From Bacillus crepusculi (lineage in GTDB: Bacteria > Bacillota > Bacilli > Bacillales > Bacillaceae): a stretch of 64,000 nt of DNA. Positions 19,087 through 28,974 of this stretch are shown here, piece by piece (the first letter of the stretch is position 1; each line of letters opens with the position of its first letter). The notes beneath the pieces are model-generated. The model searched no databases and was not told where the DNA came from. It saw nothing but the letters and a program-made list of their open reading frames with translations. Both the position numbers and the translations under genes were made by a program. The stretch covers positions 62,001-126,000 of the forward strand of contig NZ_JACXXE010000008.1 of NCBI RefSeq assembly GCF_014764715.1. The letters are read 5' to 3'.

Positions 19087-19449
19087 TTAACACTCTTCCG
19101 GCGTACCGGTATTCGTCGCTGTTCTAAAAGAAGAACCGCATCCGCATGAAGCGATGGCGTTGGGGTTGTCGATGGTGAAACCGCCGCCCATTAGTGATTG
19201 TTTGAAATCGATGATGGTTCCGTTCATGATATCAAGGCTTTCGGAGTCGACAAGAACCTGAATGCCGTGCTGCTCGAACTGTGTGTCTTTCTCTGAGACT
19301 TCATGGTCAAAGCCCATGCCGTACGAAAGACCGCTGCAGCCGCCGCCTTTTACGCCCACTCGAAGGAACGCATTTTCTTCTTCATGTTCTTTCATCATAT
19401 CTTTAATCTGCAGTGCAGCAGCTTCTGTAATGGTTACTGGTGTACTCAT
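19087..19449 (-). CDS. yutM: A-type Fe-S cluster carrier (HesB/IscA/ErpA family)
   Basis: This 120-aa carrier helps deliver Fe-S clusters. It shows the three conserved cysteines: one in GGGCSGLSYGM (about 43) and two in the C-terminal SCGCGSSF (about 107-109). The ATG at 19449 is chosen since GGAGGGATGATC is immediately upstream and the length equals B. subtilis YutM; the frame stays open for 12 more codons. It is one of several redox/Fe-S genes clustered here with yutI and yuzD. Confidence 0.94.
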   Translation of the reverse strand: MSTPVTITEAAALQIKDMMKEHEEENAFLRVGVKGGGCSGLSYGMGFDHEVSEKDTQFEQHGIQVLVDSESLDIMNGTIIDFKQSLMGGGFTIDNPNAIASCGCGSSFRTATNTGTPEEC

Positions 19450-19522
19450 GATCATCCCTCCTTTTGACTGGATGTTTCTTTTCAATTATAAACGTGATGG
19501 TGCCTTTTCTCAAATAAATGAT

Positions 19523-20377
19523 TTACAGATAAAATGTGCCGTCACAAATCGTTTCAGCAGGTCCTGTCATGAGCACATGGTCATTATCTTTCCAGCGAAT
19601 GATGAGGTCTCCGCCTGCTAAATGAACCGTCATGTCTGTTTCTTTTTTCGCCTGTCCATTTACAATCGTTGATACAGCCGCAGCACATGCTCCCGTTCCG
19701 CACGCTTGCGTAATCCCTGATCCTCTTTCCCACACTCGAAAATGCAGCTCGGTTTCACTGACGACTTCAACAAATTCCACATTGACGCCTTCTGGGAACA
19801 TGTCGTGTTTTTCGATGATCGGCCCAAGTGTATGAAGCGGCGCTTTTTCAATGTCCTCTAAATAAAAAACGATATGCGGGTTTCCCATCGAAACGGCCGT
19901 TCCATTTAATTTCGCAGTGCCAAAATCAAGCAGCTCATTAACCGTTGTGCTAGCCGGTTCACCAAGCATCGGCATTGCTTCTTTTTCAAAACGTGGTTTT
20001 CCCATATCTACTGTGACGAACTGAACGTGGCCATTCTGTGCATGAACAGTGGCTTCAACGAGTCCTGACAATGTTTCAATCTGGAATGTTGTGTCTGCTA
20101 CGATTTGATGCTCATACACATATTTTGCGACGCAGCGCAGACCGTTGCCGCAGTTTTTTCCCTCTGATCCATCATTGTTGAAAATGCGCATTTTCACAGG
20201 TGCAACATCTGATGGGCAAATGAGGATCATCCCGTCAGAACCGATTCCTGTATAAACAGAAGAAACGCGGATGGCGATCTCTGACAGCTGCTCCTCTGGA
20301 AGCTGTTCTTTCATCTGATTGACGTATATATAATTATTTCCTAGTCCGTGCATTTTCGTGAATTGAAATGATGTCAT
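19523..20377 (-). CDS. dapF: Diaminopimelate epimerase
   Basis: It interconverts LL- and meso-diaminopimelate for peptidoglycan and lysine synthesis, by a two-cysteine proton-transfer mechanism. Both catalytic cysteines are visible: KNCGNGLRC (C76) and QACGTGAC (about 226). The 284-aa length and the start [14 protein letters not shown] are typical. It corresponds to B. subtilis yutL. The downstream gene on this strand is yutM. Confidence 0.96.
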   Translation of the reverse strand: MTSFQFTKMHGLGNNYIYVNQMKEQLPEEQLSEIAIRVSSVYTGIGSDGMILICPSDVAPVKMRIFNNDGSEGKNCGNGLRCVAKYVYEHQIVADTTFQIETLSGLVEATVHAQNGHVQFVTVDMGKPRFEKEAMPMLGEPASTTVNELLDFGTAKLNGTAVSMGNPHIVFYLEDIEKAPLHTLGPIIEKHDMFPEGVNVEFVEVVSETELHFRVWERGSGITQACGTGACAAAVSTIVNGQAKKETDMTVHLAGGDLIIRWKDNDHVLMTGPAETICDGTFYL

Positions 20378-20617
20378 GAGCGTCCTCCAAAAATGTTGTT
20401 TCTTTATAGTATAAAAGGAGTCGATTCAGGAGACAATCTTATCATCCCCCGTTTTTTCATACATAGAAGCTCTTTGCTGCCATGGCAAAGGGCTTTTATT
20501 ATGCATATGCCTCTTTTTCTCTCGTGTGATTCTTCATTTTGATGAAATTTTATTAGCATAACATATTGGATGCGCTTTCTATTCATTTTCCTTAAAAATG
20601 GAAGATGAAAGCGAGAA

Positions 20618-20651
20618 AAAAATGCACCTCATGACCCATGCGGTGCATTTA
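20618..20651 (-). terminator. Terminator of yuzB
   Basis: On the minus strand AAATGCACC and GGTGCATTT pair over 9 bp with a T-tract; it overlaps the yuzB stop. Confidence 0.8.
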
Positions 20652-20885
20652 AAACATGTCATTTTCCTCTATAAAAGCATAAATACGCTCGACTAGCTGC
20701 TCTGCATTTTCTCCGGAAACAAATTCTCCATTCACAAGTGCAAATGGGGAGTCCATACATTTGCCGCAGTAGCTTAAACAGCCGTATTCCATTACATCTA
20801 GATTTGGGTCTTTTTCAAGCTTCTCTTTTGCTTCTTGAGACCCCTGTGCAAGATTACTTACACAAAATTCGATCAGTGGAAACAC
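20649..20885 (-). CDS. yuzB: YuzB, DUF1450 cysteine-rich small protein
   Basis: This 78-aa protein has a thioredoxin-like ferredoxin appearance: an N-terminal C8 (EFCVSNL) and C35, C39, C42 in [19 protein letters not shown], a pattern that could bind a 2Fe-2S cluster or zinc. The family (DUF1450) has no established function. It sits divergently from the flavoprotein yutJ, as in B. subtilis. Confidence 0.88.
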   Translation of the reverse strand: MFPLIEFCVSNLAQGSQEAKEKLEKDPNLDVMEYGCLSYCGKCMDSPFALVNGEFVSGENAEQLVERIYAFIEENDMF

Positions 20886-21140
20886 TGTGCTTCACCTCAC
20901 ATTGCCATTACATCCTACCGAAATTCCTCCTATTAGTCAAAACATGAGCTTCACCTATATCGTTACGCCTATTCCGCATAAAATGTTTTACTATTTAGGA
21001 CTTACTGATGAATATGTAGGTTATTTTGAAACAATTATTGTGGTTTCACAGTAAATTCGATATAATTTTATTTGGTATTTTAACTTAAAGTTTTTTAGTA
21101 TAAGTGTTTTTCAATGTCTATGGGGAAAAGGAGAATCGTC

Positions 21141-22208
21141 ATGAAAAATTTAGTCTTGATCGGCGGAGGTTACGGGAATATGCGGGTTCTCCACCGCTTA
21201 TTGCCAAATCAATTACCTGATGATGTCACTATCACATTAATTGATCGAAATCCTTACCACTGTTTAAAAACAGAATATTATGCACTTGCTGCTGGAACGA
21301 TCTCTGATCATCACATTCGAGTATCCTTTCCAGAGCATCCGAAGCTGGATATTCAATATGGGGAAGTAGAAAAAATTGATATTGAAAACAAACAGATCTT
21401 ATTCAGCGACCGTGAACCGATTCCATATGACGACACGGTCATTGGACTTGGCTGTGAGGACAAGTACCATAATGTCCCTGGTGCAAAAGAACATACATAC
21501 AGCATTCAAACCATTGATCAGTCAAGGCTTACGTATAACAAATTAAACAATTTAAGCGCAGGTGCAACGGTAGCCATTGTCGGAGCTGGACTTAGCGGGG
21601 TAGAGCTAGCCAGTGAACTGCGAGAAAGCCGCTCTGATTTAAACATTATTCTTTTTGACCGCGGAGAACTGATTCTATCCAGCTTCCCAAAAAGATTAAG
21701 TTTATATGTACAGAAATGGTTTGAAGAAAATGATGTACAAATCATTAACTGCGCCAATATTACGAAGGTTGAAGAAGGCGTTGTTTACAACCATGACGAT
21801 GCCATTGAAGCTGAAGTCATTGTGTGGACAGCAGGCATTCAGCCAAGCAAAGTCGTGAGAGAGATGGATGTTGAAAAAGACGTACAAGGTCGCGTCGTCT
21901 TAACTCCTCATCACAATATCCCTGGAGATGAGCATGTATATGTCGTGGGTGATTGCGCAAGCTTGCCGCATGCCCCAAGTGCACAGCTTGCCGAGGCACA
22001 GGCAGAACAAATTGTCCAATCTCTACAAAAGCGCTGGAAAAACGAGCCGCTTCCTGAGGCATACCCACAGTTTAAGCTAAAAGGGGTCTTAGGTTCTTTA
22101 GGAAAAAAAGCCGGCTTTGGCTTAGTGGCGGATCGTCCACTTGTTGGACGTGTACCAAGACTTCTAAAATCTGGACTTCTTTGGATGTACAAGCATCACA
22201 ACGGCTAA
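21141..22208 (+). CDS. yutJ: YutJ, type II NADH dehydrogenase-like flavoprotein
   Basis: This is a pyridine nucleotide-disulphide oxidoreductase, paralogous to YumB. FAD motif LIGGGYGNMRVLHRL is at residues 5-19, the NADH motif TVAIVGAGLSGVELASEL at about 145-162, and YVVGDCASLPHAPSAQLAEAQ near 265-285. At 355 residues it is shorter than Ndh and lacks the long C-terminal membrane-binding tail. The ATG at 21141 follows AAAAGGAG; upstream in-frame ATGs lack ribosome sites. Electron acceptor is unknown. Confidence 0.88.
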   Translation: MKNLVLIGGGYGNMRVLHRLLPNQLPDDVTITLIDRNPYHCLKTEYYALAAGTISDHHIRVSFPEHPKLDIQYGEVEKIDIENKQILFSDREPIPYDDTVIGLGCEDKYHNVPGAKEHTYSIQTIDQSRLTYNKLNNLSAGATVAIVGAGLSGVELASELRESRSDLNIILFDRGELILSSFPKRLSLYVQKWFEENDVQIINCANITKVEEGVVYNHDDAIEAEVIVWTAGIQPSKVVREMDVEKDVQGRVVLTPHHNIPGDEHVYVVGDCASLPHAPSAQLAEAQAEQIVQSLQKRWKNEPLPEAYPQFKLKGVLGSLGKKAGFGLVADRPLVGRVPRLLKSGLLWMYKHHNG

Positions 22209-22225
22209 ACACATGTGAATTTTTT

Positions 22226-22259
22226 CTCAAAGCTCCTTCCTAAACGAAGGAGCTTTTTT
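22226..22259 (+). terminator. Terminator of yutJ
   Basis: AAAGCTCCTTC and GAAGGAGCTTTTTT form a perfect stem followed by a T-run. It also abuts the end of the convergent small gene. Confidence 0.9.
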
Positions 22260-22490
22260 CTATGAAACAGCATGGGCCGGCGGATTGGTCAATTTGATCG
22301 GAGCTAGGGCAAGAATGCAGTCTTTACGAAAAGTTCTCATCGTCTTCTTCGATAGACAATATGCTTGAATGAGCTGGTCCGTTTGACGGTGTACAATGAT
22401 TTTTCGCTTCGTGCATTCGCCGTTTTTCTTCATATAAATCATCTCAATCGGTATTTGCTGATGGAGAGATTGTTTCAGTAAATAATTCAT
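22260..22490 (-). CDS. Small WYL-like hypothetical protein
   Basis: This 76-aa basic protein (MNYLLKQSLHQQIPIEMIY) resembles an isolated WYL/Sm-like beta-barrel half: hydrophobic beta-strands around IPIEMIYMKKNG and LIQAYCLSKKTMRTFRKDCILAL. No DNA-binding domain is present. The ATG at 22490 has AAAGGAGC about nine bases upstream. A ligand-sensing or RNA/DNA-binding role is only a guess. Confidence 0.65.
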   Translation of the reverse strand: MNYLLKQSLHQQIPIEMIYMKKNGECTKRKIIVHRQTDQLIQAYCLSKKTMRTFRKDCILALAPIKLTNPPAHAVS

Positions 22491-22590
22491 GCTGCTCACG
22501 CTCCTTTCATTTTATTATATACGAACAAACGTTCTTTTTCAACACAAAAAGGAACATTTGTTCTATTTTTGTTCTCAAAAAAAGAACAGC

Positions 22591-22920
22591 TTATTCACTG
22601 CTCTCTTTGTACCCGTATTTCTCCATTTCTTGATAAATGTCTTTTAATTTCGGATTGCCCTCTCCAACAATTTGATCCTCAACGAAGACAAGTGGATAGA
22701 AGAATTCATCATCAAGAATTCGTTCAGACCATTCTTTTTGGCGTTCATTTTCTGGTGGGTGCTCAATATCAATATATGTGATGCGAAACGGCTGATTCGG
22801 ATATTTTCGTTTTAACGCTGCATCTAACCATTCAAAAGTATCTTTTGAAGAAGGCAGATTCACGCAGCTAGCGCACAGTACATCTCTTCCATATACATAA
22901 AGATTGACGGTTTTGTTCAT
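22591..22920 (-). CDS. yuzD: YuzD, DUF1462 thioredoxin-fold protein
   Basis: This 109-aa protein has a thioredoxin-like start with a CxxC: LYVYGRDVLCASCVNLPSS (C16, C19), followed by YIDIEHPPEN and the cis-Pro-like YPLVFVEDQIVGEG. The family has a solved thioredoxin-like fold but no assigned substrate. It is divergent from the Nfu-like yutI, so a thiol or Fe-S maturation role is plausible inference. Start ATG follows AGGGGG. Confidence 0.88.
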   Translation of the reverse strand: MNKTVNLYVYGRDVLCASCVNLPSSKDTFEWLDAALKRKYPNQPFRITYIDIEHPPENERQKEWSERILDDEFFYPLVFVEDQIVGEGNPKLKDIYQEMEKYGYKESSE

Positions 22921-23104
22921 TTGACAAGCCCCCTATTCTTTCTTCATTTTAGCTGAATTTTCTGTATGAAAAAAGTCAAAATCACTTTTTGTTTCAAGAT
23001 GAGATTGTGCTATAATGAGAAGGAAACTTTGAAACCAATCAATAGATTTTTATCGTCCAGATGAATATAATGGTGATATGTTGTGAAAGGAGCGATTATA
23101 TCTA

Positions 23105-23341
23105 ATGACTGAAGTCGAAATGAAAGACCAAGTACAGGAAGTACTGGACAAACTTCGTCCATTTCTATTACGTGATGGTGGAGACTGTGAGCTTGTAGAC
23201 ATTGAAGATGGCATTGTGAAATTACGTCTTCTTGGTGCATGCGGCAGCTGCCCAAGTTCAACCATTACATTGAAAGCCGGTATTGAGCGCGCATTATTAG
23301 AAGAAGTGCCTGGCGTTGTAGAAGTTGAACAGGTTTTCTAA
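23105..23341 (+). CDS. yutI: NifU C-terminal-type Fe-S scaffold/carrier
   Basis: This 78-aa Nfu domain has the conserved [18 protein letters not shown], whose CxxC binds a 4Fe-4S cluster at a dimer interface. It starts [21 protein letters not shown], the usual N-terminal helix. The ATG has AAAGGAG about 12 bases upstream. It acts in cluster transfer to target enzymes; lipA, a 4Fe-4S client type, lies in the same window. Confidence 0.95.
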   Translation: MTEVEMKDQVQEVLDKLRPFLLRDGGDCELVDIEDGIVKLRLLGACGSCPSSTITLKAGIERALLEEVPGVVEVEQVF

Positions 23342-23354
23342 TTCATATATGACA

Positions 23355-23384
23355 TGAAAACGATCCGTTTTGGGTCGTTTTTTG
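23355..23384. terminator. Bidirectional terminator between yutI and yuxL
   Basis: AAAACGATCC and GGGTCGTTTT form a 10-bp stem with a T-run; it lies between convergent genes. Confidence 0.85.
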
Positions 23385-23385
23385 A

Positions 23386-25356
23386 TTAGGTTAGCTTTTC
23401 TCTAAACCATTCCTTCATAAAGGTCAGTCTTTGAATACGCTGCCCTGGGTGGCCGCTTCTTGATAAATCATGAGATGCCTTTGGGAATTTGACCAATCTC
23501 GTGTCCTTTCCAAGCTCCTTCAATGCCACAAAAAGCTGCTCTGCTTGATCAACTGGGCAGCGATAATCTTCATCGCTGTGCAAAATGAGGAGCGGCGTGT
23601 TCACCTGTTTCACAAATTTTAGCGGCGACCGATCCCATAGCTTATCAACCGAATCATAAATATCCCCATCAATCTGCCATTTTGTAAAGAAATAGCCGAT
23701 ATCGCTGATGCCATAAAAGCTAATCCAGTTTGAAATGGACCGCTGTGTAACGGCTGCACGAAAACGGTCTGTCTGTCCGACAATCCAGTTGGTCATAAAA
23801 CCGCCATAGCTACCGCCGGTCACTCCGAGTCTCGTTTCATCAAGAAAATCATAGGCTTTGAGCACATGATCAACAGCCTGCATGACATCCTCATAATCAA
23901 CATCACCGTAGCTTCCTCTCACACGGTCGGTAAACATCTGACCATACCCATGACTGCCATGAGGATTGATATATACAATGGCATAGCCTTCAGAGGCGAG
24001 CATTTGAAATTCATGAAAATACGTATGACCATACATCGCATGCGGTCCGCCATGAATCTCTAGAATGAGCGGATAGGTTTTCCCCTCTTCCATCTTGGTA
24101 GGCTTCATAAACCAGCCATGCACCTCGTCTCCCTCTTTCGACTGAAAAGAAAATGGCTCCGGTACCGATAGGAGATGCTCCTTAAGAAATTCATCATGCT
24201 CAGACGTGATTTGCTTTAGTTCTGTCTCCCCTAATGTCAGCTCATACAGCTCACTCGGTGAAACAGGTGACAGTCTGCTAAGCAGCAATTTTGATTCATC
24301 TGGATGAAGGCTGAAGTTTGTGATATGTTCTGCCTCTAGCCGAACTGGATAGGCTAAGCCTTCAATAGAGAAATAATAAATCCCTGTACTGCCTTGATCG
24401 GAAACAAGCGCATAAAAACCCTGGCTATCCTTTGTCCACTGCGGAAGCTGATTGGCTTCACCTATGACACTATCCCCTGCCATACAACTACCCACGTACA
24501 TATCGAGCATTTCTGAAAGCTGAACGGTCTTTTCCGCCTTCAGGTCATACAGCCATAATGACGGGAAGGTTGCATTTTGAAATTCGCGCTCATGTCCAAT
24601 GTACAAAAGGCTTTCTCCATTTGGAGAAAAAGATACGGCGGAATAAGCGCCGGTTGATTGTGTGATTTTTCTGGATGTACCATCCTCTAATGAGAGAAGA
24701 CACACATCACTTAAGTAGAACGTTTGAGGATTTGATTGAATATAGGCGAGCCATTTCCCGCACGGAGAGACCACATGATGTATATGATGGTGCTGCTCAC
24801 TCGTGATAGGCTCTACCTCTCCTGAACGGACATCCACTTGAACAATCTGCGTCAAACGCCCATCTAAAAAGCCTTTTCCATCTGCTTTATAGGTCAAATC
24901 ATCATATACCGCCGGAGCAAAGTCATCTCGCTCTTCCTTTTTTTCATCATGAACAGATTCTGTTTGTTTCAACGAGACAGCAGCATAAACGAAAGCTCCA
25001 TCTGGTGAAAATATAGGATGAGATACCCCGTATGGAATATTGGTTAAGATACGAATGCCGCCTCCTTGACTCTGGATGAGTGCCAATTGAGGGACTTCCT
25101 TTGGCTTTTGCAAAATAAAGGCAAGCTGCTTTCCGTCATGTGACCAAACTGGCTGATGATGCTTTCCATCCTCAAATGTCCATTGTGACAGCTCCTCTGT
25201 CTCTTCATCTCGAACCCACAAATGGATATTGTAATCATCCTTTTTCTCATTCACAGTGACTTTTGTAAAGACGGCCCTTTTTCCATCTGGCGAATAGACC
25301 GGATGCGTAACAGAAGCAATTTTCGTTAAGTCTTCGGCAGTCATTAATTTCTTCAT
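23386..25356 (-). CDS. yuxL: S9 family acylaminoacyl/prolyl oligopeptidase
   Basis: This is a large cytosolic serine peptidase of 656 residues. The N-terminal 380 or so residues form a beta-propeller with WD-like/TolB repeats (SPDGKRAVF, SPDGAFVYA, SPNGESLLYIG). The C-terminal alpha/beta-hydrolase domain has the nucleophile GGSYGGFM (Ser near 515), Asp in ILHSDEDYRCP (near 595) and His in KASHDLSRSG (near 630). It prefers short peptides in this family. Single gene between two terminators. Confidence 0.94.
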   Translation of the reverse strand: MKKLMTAEDLTKIASVTHPVYSPDGKRAVFTKVTVNEKKDDYNIHLWVRDEETEELSQWTFEDGKHHQPVWSHDGKQLAFILQKPKEVPQLALIQSQGGGIRILTNIPYGVSHPIFSPDGAFVYAAVSLKQTESVHDEKKEERDDFAPAVYDDLTYKADGKGFLDGRLTQIVQVDVRSGEVEPITSEQHHHIHHVVSPCGKWLAYIQSNPQTFYLSDVCLLSLEDGTSRKITQSTGAYSAVSFSPNGESLLYIGHEREFQNATFPSLWLYDLKAEKTVQLSEMLDMYVGSCMAGDSVIGEANQLPQWTKDSQGFYALVSDQGSTGIYYFSIEGLAYPVRLEAEHITNFSLHPDESKLLLSRLSPVSPSELYELTLGETELKQITSEHDEFLKEHLLSVPEPFSFQSKEGDEVHGWFMKPTKMEEGKTYPLILEIHGGPHAMYGHTYFHEFQMLASEGYAIVYINPHGSHGYGQMFTDRVRGSYGDVDYEDVMQAVDHVLKAYDFLDETRLGVTGGSYGGFMTNWIVGQTDRFRAAVTQRSISNWISFYGISDIGYFFTKWQIDGDIYDSVDKLWDRSPLKFVKQVNTPLLILHSDEDYRCPVDQAEQLFVALKELGKDTRLVKFPKASHDLSRSGHPGQRIQRLTFMKEWFREKLT

Positions 25357-25444
25357 GAATGTAACTCCCCCTTTTATGTATAAAAAAAATAGTTCGATCC
25401 TCTAAATAATAATCCCTGCTTCTATTTTTAAAAACAAGAATAAA

Positions 25445-25475
25445 AAAGAACGTGCCTATTCACAGCACGTTCTTT
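25445..25475 (-). terminator. Terminator of the hom-thrC-thrB operon
   Basis: AAGAACGTGC and GCACGTTCTT form a 10-bp stem on either side of the thrB stop codon, followed by a T-run on the minus strand. The stop codon lies in the loop. Confidence 0.85.
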
Positions 25476-26392
25476 ACTTGATTGACAGGATGATGTTCGA
25501 CGACGACACCTTCTACTGGCACTGTCAGTACATCTACTTCACAATGCGGAAAGTTTTGGGCAAGCTGCTCTTTCAGCGCTTTTCCCTTCCCTTTTTCAAC
25601 TAAGGTAAGGATCGTCGGTCCGGCACCACTTAAGGCTGTTCCATAGGCTCCTTTTAGTGAAGCGACATGCTCCACCTTCGACAACTCTGGAACAAGCATG
25701 GTGCGATAAGGCTGATGAAACAAATCTTTATTCATCATTTCCCCTACAAGCGGCCAGTTCTGCGTCATTAAAGCAGCAACAAGGACGTTGCTCACAGCAC
25801 TCGCGCTCACGGCCTGTTTATAGGAAAAATCCTCTGGCAGGACATCACGGGCGTCCTTTGTGAGCACCTCATAAAAAGGAATGACCACGACGACATCTAT
25901 ATTCACATGCTGCACTTTGACGGCATGTGTCTTGTCTTCTTCATGAAGGCCGATGAGTAAACCACCAAATAGCGAAGCACCGGCATTATCTGGATGACCT
26001 TCTACCTCACTTGCAAAAAAGAGCTTCTGATCATCTGACATATTTAATTCAAGTAGCTGATTGGCAAGCTCTATGGCGGCCACGATGGCGGCAGCACTGC
26101 TGCCAAGCCCTCTTGCCAATGGAATATCACTCCACACTTTGACATGAACAGGCGGGAGTGTTTTTCCAAAGTCATCTGCGACCTTTTTGGCTGTTTGATA
26201 AATCAGATTGTCGGTGCCAGATGGAATACCAGACACAACATCTGTTTCTGCTTCAAACAGCCAGCTATCATGGTCATAGACCGATAGCTTCAAATAGCGG
26301 CTGAGCGCCATTCCGACTGAATCAAAGCCTGGTCCTAAGTTGGCAGTGCTTCCCGGTACTGTGATTGAAAAAAGCATGGAGGCTTCACTCAT
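25460..26392 (-). CDS. thrB: Homoserine kinase
   Basis: It phosphorylates L-homoserine, the penultimate step of threonine synthesis. It is a GHMP kinase: [15 protein letters not shown] (about 92-106) is the ATP-binding glycine/serine loop, and [15 protein letters not shown] and LSGAGPTIL are further family motifs. Length is 310. Its start overlaps the thrC stop by ATGA, so translation is coupled. Confidence 0.97.
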   Translation of the reverse strand: MSEASMLFSITVPGSTANLGPGFDSVGMALSRYLKLSVYDHDSWLFEAETDVVSGIPSGTDNLIYQTAKKVADDFGKTLPPVHVKVWSDIPLARGLGSSAAAIVAAIELANQLLELNMSDDQKLFFASEVEGHPDNAGASLFGGLLIGLHEEDKTHAVKVQHVNIDVVVVIPFYEVLTKDARDVLPEDFSYKQAVSASAVSNVLVAALMTQNWPLVGEMMNKDLFHQPYRTMLVPELSKVEHVASLKGAYGTALSGAGPTILTLVEKGKGKALKEQLAQNFPHCEVDVLTVPVEGVVVEHHPVNQVKNVL

Positions 26393-27450
26393 ACGCGTGC
26401 GGCCTTTTCTAAATGGTCAAGAATTTGATCTTCATCTGCATCGAGTGTGACCGGTTTGATGTGCGAAATATCAATGGCCGTATTCGGATCTTTTAGCCCG
26501 TTGCCTGTTAATACCGCGACAACTTTACTGCCTTGTTTGATTTCTCCAGATTTCACCTGCTTTAGGACGCCCGCAATGGACGCACATGAGCCCGGCTCTG
26601 CAAACACGCCTTCTTCGCGTGCAATCAATTGATACGCGTGAAGGATTTCCTCATCTGTCACTTCATCAATCTTTCCGTTTGATTCATCAGCGGCTGCCAC
26701 AGCTTGCTTCCAGCTCGCTGGATTTCCAATACGAATGGCTGTTGCGACTGTTTCTGGCTGCTCAATCACTTCATTTCGAACGATCGCTGCGGCACCTTCT
26801 GCTTCAAAACCGCGCATGACAGGCAGTCCAGTTCCTTTTTTCTCATGATATTCCTTGAAGCCTTTCCAGTAGGCCGTAATGTTCCCTGCATTTCCAACAG
26901 GAATCGCCAGTACGTCCGGGGCAGAGCCTAGCTGCTCACAGATTTCAAAAGCCGCTGTCTTTTGTCCTTCAATTCGATAAGGATTGACGGAGTTAACAAG
27001 TGCAATCGGTGCTTTTTCACAGATGCTGCGGACAATTTTCAGCGCATCATCAAAGTTGCCGTCAATGGCAATGATCTCTGCTCCGTACATCACGGCCTGT
27101 GCAAGCTTACCGAAAGCAATTTTCCCATCTGGAATGATGACAATACATTTCATATCAGCGCGAGCTGCATAAGCCGCAGCAGCAGCTGAGGTATTCCCTG
27201 TCGAAGCACACATGATTGTATCATTGCCTTCTTCTTTTGCCTTTGCAACGGCCATGACCATCCCGCGATCCTTAAAAGAACCCGTCGGATTGACGCCTTC
27301 TGTTTTCACATGAAGCTCAATCCCCAGCTTTTCGGAAAGCTTAGCGAGGTGAATCAGCGGTGTATTCCCTTCATTTAATGTTAGTTTAGGTGTGTGTTCG
27401 TTTACTGGTAAGAATTCTTGAAATTCTTCAATCAGTCCATTCCACTTCAT
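26389..27450 (-). CDS. thrC: Threonine synthase
   Basis: It converts O-phosphohomoserine to threonine with pyridoxal phosphate. The PLP lysine is in [11 protein letters not shown] (about 57-67), the phosphate loop is [14 protein letters not shown] (about 185-198), and [16 protein letters not shown] is conserved. 353 residues. The start ATG shares one base with the hom stop (TGATG), and the gene end overlaps thrB. Confidence 0.97.
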   Translation of the reverse strand: MKWNGLIEEFQEFLPVNEHTPKLTLNEGNTPLIHLAKLSEKLGIELHVKTEGVNPTGSFKDRGMVMAVAKAKEEGNDTIMCASTGNTSAAAAAYAARADMKCIVIIPDGKIAFGKLAQAVMYGAEIIAIDGNFDDALKIVRSICEKAPIALVNSVNPYRIEGQKTAAFEICEQLGSAPDVLAIPVGNAGNITAYWKGFKEYHEKKGTGLPVMRGFEAEGAAAIVRNEVIEQPETVATAIRIGNPASWKQAVAAADESNGKIDEVTDEEILHAYQLIAREEGVFAEPGSCASIAGVLKQVKSGEIKQGSKVVAVLTGNGLKDPNTAIDISHIKPVTLDADEDQILDHLEKAARV

Positions 27451-28751
27451 CAGCTTAAACCGTTCCCTTCTACTCGGTACGTGCTCTTCACTTGAACCAC
27501 CACGTCGAGATCGTTTAATTTTTGCAGGATATTAGAAAAATCTTCTTCTGAGGTCTGGTGTGTAATGATCACAATTTCAGCCAGTTCATCATGTCCTTTT
27601 ATAGGAAGCTGAAGGATCTTTTCAAAGCTGATGCCTCTTTCAGAAAAAATAGATGTAATGCGGGAGAATGCCCCGACTTGGTCTCTGACATGAATTCTTA
27701 AGAATTGCTGAGCAAATACTTCCGATGATGATTTGATTTTCTTCTCAAATTGCGCTGCGATAAATCCGCTTCCGTTCACACCAAGACGCATGTTTTTCAT
27801 CACTGCGACTAAGTCTGATACAACAGCTGTGGCCGTTGGCAGACTTCCTGCCCCAGGTCCGTAAAACATCGTTTCTCCTACAGCACTTCCGTAGACATAC
27901 ACCGCATTGAATTCATTGTTGACGGATGATAGCGGATGATGGTCAGGGAGTAAGGTTGGCTGTACACTGACCTCCACTTTATCTCCGTCTCTTTGGGCAA
28001 TTCCGATCAGCTTCATGGTATAGCCAAAACGTTTGCTGAAATTAATGTCCTCATCAGAGATGTCAGAAATCCCTTTGACCTTCACATCCTCTAAATCCAC
28101 ATTCATGGAAAAGCCGAGTCTTGCAAGAATCGCCATTTTCCTTGCCGCATCCAGTCCTTCTACATCAGCTGTTGGATCTGCCTCTGCAAAACCGAGATCT
28201 TGCGCTTCTTTTAAGACATCCTCGTATGCACTTTTATCGACATTCATTTTCGTTAAAATAAAATTCGTTGTGCCGTTCACAATCCCCATCATCTTGGTGA
28301 TTCGATCGGAGGCCAATCCTTCCTCAAGCGTACGCAGAATTGGAATCCCTCCGGCGACACTTGCTTCATAATAAAGATCGCAGCCATTTTCTTTCGCTAC
28401 ATGTAAAAGCTCCGTTCCATAAAGCGCCATTAAGTCTTTATTGGCTGTAATGACATGTTTCTTCTCGTTTAACGCATCTATTAAATATTGTTTTGTCTCT
28501 TCAATGCCGCCCATCACTTCAATAATGACGTCGACCTCTGGATCTCTAATCACATCGTATACTTCAGTTGTGAAGACCTCTCTTGCTACATCCACATCTC
28601 TCTTTTTATCGGGATTGCTCACAAGCACTTTTTGTATTAATACTGGACAGCCGATCTGGTGCATTAATTTATCCTGATGATCTTGGATAATTTTCACAAC
28701 ACCGCTCCCCACTGTTCCTAATCCTAGTAGTCCAACTCGAATTGCCTTCAC
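27450..28751 (-). CDS. hom: Homoserine dehydrogenase
   Basis: It reduces aspartate semialdehyde to homoserine, the branch point to threonine and methionine. The NAD(P) motif [14 protein letters not shown] is at the start, the catalytic region contains [16 protein letters not shown], and a C-terminal ACT domain ([18 protein letters not shown], about 355 on) provides threonine feedback. A GTG at 28751, eight bases after AGGTGG, matches the B. subtilis start; another GTG lies at 28763. First gene of hom-thrC-thrB. Confidence 0.96.
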   Translation of the reverse strand: MKAIRVGLLGLGTVGSGVVKIIQDHQDKLMHQIGCPVLIQKVLVSNPDKKRDVDVAREVFTTEVYDVIRDPEVDVIIEVMGGIEETKQYLIDALNEKKHVITANKDLMALYGTELLHVAKENGCDLYYEASVAGGIPILRTLEEGLASDRITKMMGIVNGTTNFILTKMNVDKSAYEDVLKEAQDLGFAEADPTADVEGLDAARKMAILARLGFSMNVDLEDVKVKGISDISDEDINFSKRFGYTMKLIGIAQRDGDKVEVSVQPTLLPDHHPLSSVNNEFNAVYVYGSAVGETMFYGPGAGSLPTATAVVSDLVAVMKNMRLGVNGSGFIAAQFEKKIKSSSEVFAQQFLRIHVRDQVGAFSRITSIFSERGISFEKILQLPIKGHDELAEIVIITHQTSEEDFSNILQKLNDLDVVVQVKSTYRVEGNGLS

Positions 28752-28830
28752 CTGAAATTCCACCTTTCTCCGTAAATGTCCTCTCTAAAAAGACATTTGT
28801 TAACCTAACACAGACATTCAATGTACACAC

Positions 28831-28859
28831 ATTATAAAGGGGTATCCCCATTTTGACAA
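28831..28859 (-). promoter_or_regulatory. Sigma-A promoter of hom-thrC-thrB with palindromic spacer
   Basis: On the minus strand TTGTCA (28854-28859) and TATAAT (28831-28836) are 17 bases apart. The spacer contains GGGGATACCCC (28839-28849), an inverted repeat of four G and four C around ATA. A repressor site there is inference. Confidence 0.8.
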
Positions 28860-28974
28860 GGTAATAAAATATAAGAATATAAGGATGAAACCGCTTAACA
28901 GCTATTTATATCAAGATTCTATATTTTCTAAATATTTTTGTAAGAAAAGCTCCCAACAGCCGGGAAGCCTTATA

